Shown here: piece after piece, positions 17,882 to 24,186 of the stretch
How positions within the stretch are numbered: the stretch's first letter is position 1
How the letters are laid out: each line of letters opens with the position of its first letter
Origin: Aquimarina agarilytica ZC1
GTDB taxonomy: Bacteria > Bacteroidota > Bacteroidia > Flavobacteriales > Flavobacteriaceae
Length of the DNA stretch: 62,690 nucleotides
Direction: 5' to 3'
NCBI RefSeq assembly: GCF_000255455.1
Contig: NZ_JH621268.1
Location: 1 to 62,690, forward strand
Translations under genes and position numbers: made by a program
Notes under the pieces: model-generated
What the model was told of the DNA's origin: nothing
Database searches by the model: none
What the model saw: the letters and a program-made list of their open reading frames with translations, nothing else

Positions 17882-18529
17882 TTATAGCTGTGCTATAAAT
17901 TCAGTGCTTATTTCTGTAAAGTTTTTAAACACGTAGTCTGCTTTTCTCAATGTGAATTCATCGCCTATGCCTATAGCTGTCATTCCAGCATTTTTAGCAG
18001 CCTCAATTCCTGCAACAGCATCTTCAAAAACAACACATTGTTCTGGTTTTTTGTTAAGGAGTTGAGCGCCCAATAAAAATACTTCGGGGTCTGGTTTTGC
18101 TTTGCTTACATGTGTGCCATCGACTAAGGCATCAAAATCTTGGCGTAAGCCAACACGGGTTAATATTTCATTGGCATTTTTACTAGCCGAGCCCAATGCA
18201 ATGGGATGCTCATTGGTTTTTAAAAAATCCAATACTTTAGGGACATCGGGTAAAATTTCGGCATTGGTCATTTTACGGATGTAGGTTAAGTAATCTTCAT
18301 TTTTTGCAGCCATCCAATACTCTTTTTGATCTTGAGAAGCTACGATGTTTCCGATACTGAGTAAAATATCCAAAGATCGCTTTCGGGACACGCCTTTTAA
18401 AAGTTCATTATGTTTTAAAGTGAATTTAAAACCTAATTGATCGGCGAGTACTTTCCAAGCTTTGTAATGGTATTTTGCTGTATCCACAATGACTCCGTCC
18501 AAGTCGAAGATGAATCCTTTTTTGGTCAT
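17882..18529 (-). CDS. pgmB: Beta-phosphoglucomutase
   Basis: A 215-residue HAD-superfamily enzyme that converts beta-glucose 1-phosphate to glucose 6-phosphate. The nucleophile and acid/base are D9 and D11 in FIFDLDGVIVDTAKYHYKAW. Further HAD motifs are ALGSASKNA (Ser/Thr motif), KAKPDPEVFL (Lys) and VFEDAVAGIEAAKNAGM (Asp pair). KGVSRKRSLDILL is the cap-domain signature that distinguishes beta-PGM from other HAD phosphatases. It lies between the transporter (12 bp) and the GH65 phosphorylase (135 bp), completing the phosphorolytic maltose route. Confidence 0.94.
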   Translation of the reverse strand: MTKKGFIFDLDGVIVDTAKYHYKAWKVLADQLGFKFTLKHNELLKGVSRKRSLDILLSIGNIVASQDQKEYWMAAKNEDYLTYIRKMTNAEILPDVPKVLDFLKTNEHPIALGSASKNANEILTRVGLRQDFDALVDGTHVSKAKPDPEVFLLGAQLLNKKPEQCVVFEDAVAGIEAAKNAGMTAIGIGDEFTLRKADYVFKNFTEISTEFIAQL

Positions 18530-18541
18530 GTTTACTATTTT

Positions 18542-19918
18542 TTAGATTCGTACATCATCGGTATCATTCACGCGGGCAACTAATGCAGCTGCTGCTAAAA
18601 ATGACACCCCACTTATGACCAAGGCGTAAATAGGATTACCCCCATACACGTATTTAACTAAAGGACCACCAATAATTCCATTTACAATTTGAGGAAGTAC
18701 AATAAATAGATTGAAAATACCCATGTAAACTCCCATTTTACGGGCAGGAATAGCTCCGGCTAAAATGGCATAAGGCATTGACAAAATACTAGCCCAAGCA
18801 ATACCTACTGCTGTCATTGAACCTAATAACCAATACTGATTAGGAGCAATGTAAATAGAAAGTAAGCCTAATCCACCAATAATTAATGAAGTAGTATGCG
18901 TGGCTTTACGTCCTATTTTTTTAGCAATTGCAGGTAAAAAGAAAGCGAAAACAGCAGAAACCGCATTGTAAACACCAAAAATAATTCCGATCCAATCGGC
19001 GGCATTTTGATAGGTGCTACTTTGTGTGTCTGTTAAGGGTAATTTATAAATATGGTGAGCAATAGCGGGAGTAGTAAATACCCACATGCCGAATAACCCG
19101 AACCATGAAAAAAATTGGACCCAACTTAACTGCCGCATTGTTTGTGGCATTTTTTTGAAGTCAGAAAATATGGATAATAATGAAGCCTCTTCGGTTTCAC
19201 TAGCTAATTCTCCATTTGCTGCTTCAAATTGTTTCAGCTCTTCTGGACTGTACTCTTTAGTTGTAAAAACAGTAATTAGTATACTTGTGATCAACACAAT
19301 GGCTCCAACAATAAAGGAGATTAATAAATGTGTTGGGACTTGTCCTTGGGTTGTCGTATTTGAAATACCAAACCAATTAGTAAGTGCATAGGGTAACCAT
19401 GACCCTATTACGGCACCTATACCAATTAGAACAGTTTGAATACTAAAACCTTGTGTACGTTGTTCCGAGGGTAAATTATCCGCAACTAAGGCGCGGAAAG
19501 GTTCCATGGCTATATTAAATGACGCATCCATAATCATAAGCATTCCAGCCCCTACCCATAATGCAGGTAATATGGCTATAAATAAATGGGCCTGTGGTAA
19601 AAATAGTAAGCCTATTGAAGCTAAAATAGCACCCGTTAAAAAGAAAGGTCTACGGCGACCTAATTTAGTCCAAGTACGATCACTATAGTGACCAATAAGT
19701 GGCTGTACTATAAAGCCAGTAATAGGAGCTATTAACCAAAACCAAGATAAATGATGTATGTCTGCACCAAAAATCTGAAGTATACGACTTGCATTTGCAT
19801 TTTGTAAAGCAAATCCCATTTGAATGCCCAGAAAACCGAAACTCATGTTCCATATTTCCCAGAAACCTAATTTACGCTTGTTCATTAAGTAAAATTTATC
19901 CACAAAGTGGCGTTTCAT
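18542..19918 (-). CDS. MFS maltose/maltodextrin transporter
   Basis: A 458-residue inner-membrane protein with about twelve membrane segments. The opening FWEIWNMSFGFLGIQMGFALQNANASRI and the loop GHYSDRTWTKLGRRRPFFL are characteristic of the sugar-porter branch found beside maltose phosphorylase in Bacteroidota. An alternative start at 19885 (MNKRKLGFWEIW) fits many relatives better. The start at 19918 has an A-rich leader and a hairpin directly upstream, so both remain possible. It is the first gene of the operon running down to 9778. It would take up maltose from the periplasm for the cytoplasmic phosphorylase. Confidence 0.88.
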   Translation of the reverse strand: MKRHFVDKFYLMNKRKLGFWEIWNMSFGFLGIQMGFALQNANASRILQIFGADIHHLSWFWLIAPITGFIVQPLIGHYSDRTWTKLGRRRPFFLTGAILASIGLLFLPQAHLFIAILPALWVGAGMLMIMDASFNIAMEPFRALVADNLPSEQRTQGFSIQTVLIGIGAVIGSWLPYALTNWFGISNTTTQGQVPTHLLISFIVGAIVLITSILITVFTTKEYSPEELKQFEAANGELASETEEASLLSIFSDFKKMPQTMRQLSWVQFFSWFGLFGMWVFTTPAIAHHIYKLPLTDTQSSTYQNAADWIGIIFGVYNAVSAVFAFFLPAIAKKIGRKATHTTSLIIGGLGLLSIYIAPNQYWLLGSMTAVGIAWASILSMPYAILAGAIPARKMGVYMGIFNLFIVLPQIVNGIIGGPLVKYVYGGNPIYALVISGVSFLAAAALVARVNDTDDVRI

Positions 19919-19982
19919 TTTTTGAGGTGTTCCTCAAAATTTAAAACCTTATTCAACGAATTCCTCATGGACTTTCCTTGAG
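19919..19982 (-). promoter_or_regulatory. Inverted TGAGG elements upstream of the transporter gene
   Basis: TTTTGAGG-TGTT-CCTCAAAA forms an 8-bp stem directly in front of the start codon at 19918. A second pair, CCTCA and TGAGG, lies at 19963-19982. The first could mask or define the ribosome entry site, or the set could be a regulator site. No TAnnTTTG box was found on this strand in the gap 19919-20277. Confidence 0.35.
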
Positions 19983-20057
19983 GGTTGATATTACTGTATG
20001 ATAAGCGAATACTATTACTAAATAATATCAACTTTAAATGGTATTGATATAATGTAG

Positions 20058-20112
20058 TTGAGTAAACGTATCAAAACTTATTTTTAAAAGTAGAAAGTGA
20101 AAAATATAAGTC
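20058..20112 (+). promoter_or_regulatory. Near-copy of the susC promoter and leader, pointing towards the amylase 3' end
   Basis: The order is TTG (20058-20060), a half-palindromic GTAAACGTATC (20063-20073), TATTTTTA (20079-20086), then AGAAAGTGAAAA and TATAAGTC (20092-20112). The last 21 bases differ at one position from 23991-24011 just downstream of the susC promoter, in the same orientation, and the upstream elements are arranged the same way. No gene follows on this strand. Only a strong hairpin lies downstream at 20183-20219. It may drive a short RNA, be a relic of a former susC-like gene, or act on the minus-strand transporter gene. The rest of 19919-20277 shows nothing else. Confidence 0.45.
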
Positions 20113-20182
20113 TTGATTTCTATTTGTAAAGGTAATTAATATTTTGAGTTGTGCAAATTAAATTTTGCTCTTATCCCTTATA

Positions 20183-20219
20183 AATAAAGGCTTTGACTGG
20201 TTTTGTCAAAGCCTTTATT
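20183..20219. terminator. Strong hairpin terminator after the secreted amylase gene
   Basis: AATAAAGGCTTTGAC (20183-20197) and GTCAAAGCCTTTATT (20205-20219) form a perfect 15-bp stem with a TGGTTTT loop. It lies 59 bp beyond the amylase stop codon (minus strand). It would also stop any plus-strand transcript from the promoter copy at 20058-20112. Confidence 0.85.
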
Positions 20220-20277
20220 ACACGCGAAATTCATATTTCAAGCGATTGAGAAGTAAGTATTCTCATTTTTTAAACAC

Positions 20278-22470
20278 TTAGTTTTTTAAGGCTTTTCCTG
20301 TTAAAAAAATTTTATTATTTAGTAGAATTCTATAAAAATATAGCCCTTTTGGACTTAAATTTTCAGGGGTTTTAAGTTGAATAGAACTATTTCCTTCTAA
20401 GATTTGAACAGTTTTACTCGTTACTAATTGTCCTATAGAATTTACCAATTGAATAGTAGCTGTTCCTGCTGTTGAACTATTAAAATTAATAGTTAATTCT
20501 GATGTAAATGGATTCGGATAGGCGGTAGCTCCAATAGTAGTAATATCGATTATTTTTTGTCCATTGGTTGGGAAATCACTCGGAGGATCAGCCCTAAAGT
20601 CATTGTTGTAATAATAAGGTTTATCACTACAGACGTTTAAATCTGGAGTTTTATTACGTCCATTATTATTAAAAATAATATTAGAGCAGTTTGCATTAAT
20701 TTCTGCTTTATACCAATCATTACCTATGGGAGTTAATGGAGTGCCAGGCCAATCGCCAGCAGTGGCTTGTTGATTTTCCCAAGTGTACACTGTTTTAAAG
20801 TTTTTAACAAATACAGTAAATGATGCTGTATTTTGTCCAGGAAAATCACTTGGTGGATTAGCATTAAAGGTATTGTTATAATAGTAAGGTTTGTCACTAC
20901 ATACATTTAAATCTGGGGTTTTATTACGGCCGTTATTATTAAAAATAATGTTAGTACAGTTGCTGTTAATTTCAATTTGATACCAGTCATTCCCAATAGC
21001 CGTCATTGATGTACCAGGCCATCTGCCCAAAGTAGGTTGTTGATTAGCCCATGTGTAGGCAGTTTTAAAGTTTTTTACAAAAACCGTAAAATTACCAGGG
21101 GTATTATCATTATCGTCAGGAGTGTCATCTGGGGTTTCAGAACTACCTCCTTTAGACCAAACAGCATAACTTTTACCTGAAGTACGTAAGTTCCATCCAC
21201 TTCCATTAGGAGTCCAGCTTCCCGAACCTAATTTCATGGCAAGCGTACCATTGCGACCATCAATGTATGCTGCGTATAAATCATTACGGGCTTCGTCAAT
21301 ATTCATGGTACTTCCTGCAAATATTTTTACATCTTTTCGAACGGCAATTAAATCCCTGATTGCTTTTCTAAGGTTTCGATTTCCGTCAAAATAGTGTGTC
21401 CAAAACACCATTGGATTTCCAGGGTGTGTAAGTATGTAGGCATAACCTTTACGCAAATTAACTTCTCCCCCAGGAAAAACATATCCAGATCCACAGCATT
21501 GTTGTGCAGCACCAGTATCGTGATTATCTAGAAAAGTAACTGATTTTGATGGATTAATACCAATCATACCAGAGGCGTTGCCCGAAAAGTCTCTTAAATA
21601 AGAAAGGTTGTTATCTCTAAGGGCATTTTGTAAGCTTACTTTGGTGTTAAAATCAAAAGCGGATGAGGACTGTTGCGTAAAGTTTACCCAATTATTAGTC
21701 TGTACACGGCTACTTTCTAATAGTTCGCCCACAGCGATATAAGGTTGAGTAGCATCGTTGTATTCTTTATTAAAAACAGGATCATAGCCATGTACAAAAT
21801 CGTAACGCCAACCATCATAGCCTACATCATTTTTTAAAAAACGCATCCACTTAATAATTTCTTGGCGTACTTCGGGATTAAAATGATCTAAATCACGAGC
21901 AGGGCCATAAGTACCATTAGAACCATCAGCTTTTAAAGCATTTCCTGGAAAATAATCTCCATTGATACTAAATTCAACTGGGAAATTTACAAAGTCACGC
22001 CCTTCGTCATCTGCAGTAATAAAATAGGTAGGCCAAGTAGGGTTTTTAAAATCGACAGCATTGGTGGATCCTACACGATGATTAATTACAATATCACCAA
22101 TAACTTTGATATTCTTTTGGTGGAGGTTGTTTATTAAGCCGCGGAGTTGTTCTTCGGTTCCATAAGCACTATTTAAGTTATATAATTCTCGAGGTAAATA
22201 GCCTTGAGGAGCCGCAGAATCACTGCATGGCGGAAGCCAAACGGCATCAAAACCTGCATCGCTAATGCGTTGACTATTTTGTTGTATTACATTAAACCAA
22301 GTTTGACCTTCGGGTTGTCGATGTACATTCCAATCAAAAGCTTGTAATAATATGGCCTCACTTTGAGCTGTAATTCCCCAATAACTTAAAAAGACTAAGA
22401 GAAAGGATTGAAATTTTTTTAGGGTGCTTTTTTCCCAAGTGCAAGGAAAAGCAATGTTGTTGAATTGCAT
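20278..22470 (-). CDS. Secreted GH13 alpha-amylase with two starch-binding-like modules and a T9SS sorting domain
   Basis: A 730-residue extracellular endo-amylase. The signal region ends near TAQ-SEA (residue 36) after an unusually long n-region, so a later start is possible. The GH13 barrel (about 38-440) carries IVINHRVGS, YDGWRYDF (nucleophile D224), AVGELLES (acid/base E249) and FLDNHDTG (D318). After a DDTPDDNDNTP linker come two 90-residue repeats (461-544 and 551-634) with YTWANQQ/YTWENQQ, WPGT and NIIFNNNGRNKTPDL, resembling CBM26-type starch-binding modules. Residues 640-730 (YPNPFTSELTINF and GLYFYRI) form a type IX secretion sorting domain. It follows the regulator gene, with a LacI-type operator in its upstream region. 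Confidence 0.93.
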   Translation of the reverse strand: MQFNNIAFPCTWEKSTLKKFQSFLLVFLSYWGITAQSEAILLQAFDWNVHRQPEGQTWFNVIQQNSQRISDAGFDAVWLPPCSDSAAPQGYLPRELYNLNSAYGTEEQLRGLINNLHQKNIKVIGDIVINHRVGSTNAVDFKNPTWPTYFITADDEGRDFVNFPVEFSINGDYFPGNALKADGSNGTYGPARDLDHFNPEVRQEIIKWMRFLKNDVGYDGWRYDFVHGYDPVFNKEYNDATQPYIAVGELLESSRVQTNNWVNFTQQSSSAFDFNTKVSLQNALRDNNLSYLRDFSGNASGMIGINPSKSVTFLDNHDTGAAQQCCGSGYVFPGGEVNLRKGYAYILTHPGNPMVFWTHYFDGNRNLRKAIRDLIAVRKDVKIFAGSTMNIDEARNDLYAAYIDGRNGTLAMKLGSGSWTPNGSGWNLRTSGKSYAVWSKGGSSETPDDTPDDNDNTPGNFTVFVKNFKTAYTWANQQPTLGRWPGTSMTAIGNDWYQIEINSNCTNIIFNNNGRNKTPDLNVCSDKPYYYNNTFNANPPSDFPGQNTASFTVFVKNFKTVYTWENQQATAGDWPGTPLTPIGNDWYKAEINANCSNIIFNNNGRNKTPDLNVCSDKPYYYNNDFRADPPSDFPTNGQKIIDITTIGATAYPNPFTSELTINFNSSTAGTATIQLVNSIGQLVTSKTVQILEGNSSIQLKTPENLSPKGLYFYRILLNNKIFLTGKALKN
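20569..21090 (-). repeat. Two tandem 270-bp-period binding-module repeats inside the amylase gene
   Basis: Protein residues 461-544 (21090 to 20839) and 551-634 (20820 to 20569) are homologous units offset by exactly 90 codons. Their C-terminal halves are almost identical (NIIFNNNGRNKTPDLNVC followed by SDKPYYYNN), indicating recent duplication or gene conversion. Confidence 0.9.
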
Positions 22471-22558
22471 AATAATTAATTTAAAGAGTTAATAATGCGT
22501 TAGTTGTGATAACTACGAATTTATAATGAATATTCTTTAAATAATAATATGTGATAAT

Positions 22559-22574
22559 ACGATAACGATTGCGT
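22559..22574 (-). promoter_or_regulatory. LacI-type operator upstream of the secreted amylase
   Basis: Minus-strand ACGCAATCGTTATCGT resembles the LacI/PurR-family operator consensus ACGCAAACGTTTTCGT, differing at three positions. It lies 88 bp upstream of the amylase ATG and downstream of the LacI-type gene. No clear TAnnTTTG box accompanies it. Confidence 0.5.
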
Positions 22575-22697
22575 GTTTGTAACTTACTAATTTAATTGTG
22601 ATTTTTTAGGATATAATAAGAAATTCTTGTCTGTAAATTATACGAATTACGTTGAGGTGACAGCTGTAGAGGTAATTTAACTATTTTAAGCAGTAAC

Positions 22698-23720
22698 CTA
22701 CCTAGCTGTAGATTCTCGTTCAATAAGCTCAGTATCTATAATCACTGTTTTGTATTCTTCAATACCTTCTTCGTGATTTTCAAGTTTATTTATAAGTAGT
22801 TTGGAGCTATACTCTCCCATTTGTTTGCCATGTTGACTCACCGTAGTTAGGCTAGGAATACAATGTTTTGATAAAATACCATCGGTAAAACCAACGATAG
22901 CCACATCATCTGGGACAGATTTATGAAAGCCTTTTAATACCCTAGCAGCCGTAGCTGCAAAAAGTTCATTAACAGCAAAAATTCCATCAATATCTTTATC
23001 TTTTAAAAATGCATGTATTTTTTCGTGACAATGAGCAACATCTTCAATTTTTAAAATTAAAGATTCGTCAATCTCAATATCATAAGCAGATAAACCACGT
23101 TTATAGCCTAATGTTCTAAGCTTACCAACACTTACATAGTCCACCGTTGTAATTAAGGCAACTTTACGGCAGCCAATGCTAAGTAAATGGTTAGTGGCAT
23201 GTTGAGCTCCTCGGACATCATCTACAATAATTTTGTCACAAACCATCTCGTCTACAACGCGATCAAACATAATTACTGGCATACCTTGATTAATGGTTTC
23301 TGTTATATGGTGATAATCCCCTTTTTGTTGAGTTTCCTTTGCTACCGAAAGTATAAAGCCATCGGCACTTCCGCTGGCAAGCATTTCCATATTAATGACT
23401 TCTTTGTCAAATGAGTTGTTAGAGGAACATATAATAACTTGATAACCTTTTTCATTGGCTACTTTTTCAATTCCTCCTATAACAGTAGTAAAAAAGTGAT
23501 GAACAATTTCAGGAATGATCACCGCAATGGTTTTAGTTTTTCTATTTTTTAAACTTAAAGCAATGTTGTTGGGTTTGTAGTTATATAACTTAGCAAAAGC
23601 TTTTACTTTTTGTCGGGTATCTTCACTAATTTCCTTGCTGCCCTTTAGTGCTTTTGAAACTGTTGATACAGAAATTTCAAGTTCTTTTGCAATATGTTTT
23701 AAGGTTATTTTTTGTTTCAC
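22698..23720 (-). CDS. LacI-family transcriptional regulator of the starch locus
   Basis: A 340-residue regulator. The helix-turn-helix is at residues 4-24 (ITLKHIAKELEISVSTVSKAL), with the hinge helix around NNIALSLKNRKTK. The periplasmic-binding-like effector domain (about 60-335) has TIAVIIPEIVHHFFTTVIGG, GFILSVAKET, VIMFDRVVDEM, DDVRGAQHATNHLLSIGC and VAIVGFTDG. The start codon is GTG. The protein sits between the secreted amylase and the divergent susC, and LacI-type palindromes occur in both flanking regions, so it most likely senses maltose or an oligosaccharide and controls both units. This differs from the membrane-bound SusR sensor of Bacteroides. Confidence 0.92.
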   Translation of the reverse strand: MKQKITLKHIAKELEISVSTVSKALKGSKEISEDTRQKVKAFAKLYNYKPNNIALSLKNRKTKTIAVIIPEIVHHFFTTVIGGIEKVANEKGYQVIICSSNNSFDKEVINMEMLASGSADGFILSVAKETQQKGDYHHITETINQGMPVIMFDRVVDEMVCDKIIVDDVRGAQHATNHLLSIGCRKVALITTVDYVSVGKLRTLGYKRGLSAYDIEIDESLILKIEDVAHCHEKIHAFLKDKDIDGIFAVNELFAATAARVLKGFHKSVPDDVAIVGFTDGILSKHCIPSLTTVSQHGKQMGEYSSKLLINKLENHEEGIEEYKTVIIDTELIERESTAR

Positions 23721-24186
23721 GAGAAATAGGACTATTTTAATTACGAAAACCTTGTAGGTTTTTAAAGATTTCTAACTTAATAAATATTAATCAATTTTAT
23801 ATACTTTTTAATAAAAACTAATTTTTTAAAGACTTAAGTTTTGTTAAATGTGCTAAAAAATGATTTTTTTATATTTTTTTAAGTGTTTTATTGATTAAAA
23901 TGAAAAACTTCTTAACATTCAATCGATTTCGTTACTTATTTGTCAATCAGATGCTTGGTTTCGAAAACGTTTTTGTCCTAATTTTGAATTAGAAAGTGAA
24001 AAGTATAAGTCGTTTGATTTTTAACAACTAGCATTAGTGAAATCGAAATACTTAAAAAGCTTATTGGTGTATTGTATTACAAATAAATGCATAATTCAGG
24101 TTTAAGTAAAAGTGTTTCAATTCATATCCTTCAAGAAGTTAAAATTCTGGAATGGATGACAGTTATTATTAATTAAGAACAATAAA
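23721..24186. other. Divergent intergenic region between the regulator and susC
   Basis: This 466-bp AT-rich gap holds the susC promoter and a LacI-type operator (23955-23986) and a leader of about 195 bases before the susC ATG, starting with AGAAAGTGAAAA and TATAAGTC. No good -7 box for the minus-strand regulator gene and no hidden coding frame were seen. Confidence 0.6.
23955..23986 (+). promoter_or_regulatory. susC promoter with embedded LacI-type operator
   Basis: A -33 TTG (23955-23957) and -7 TAATTTTG (23979-23986) are separated by 21 bp. Between them lies CGAAAACGTTTTTG (23962-23975), with a perfect AAAACGTTTT core and one mismatched pair outside it. A repressor bound there would directly block RNA polymerase. 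The LacI-type gene is adjacent and divergent. Confidence 0.65.

Noticed and set aside
23979..24186. A riboswitch or translated leader peptide in the 200-base susC leader.
   Set aside because: No stable paired structure, conserved aptamer motif or short ATG-started frame with a ribosome entry site was found.
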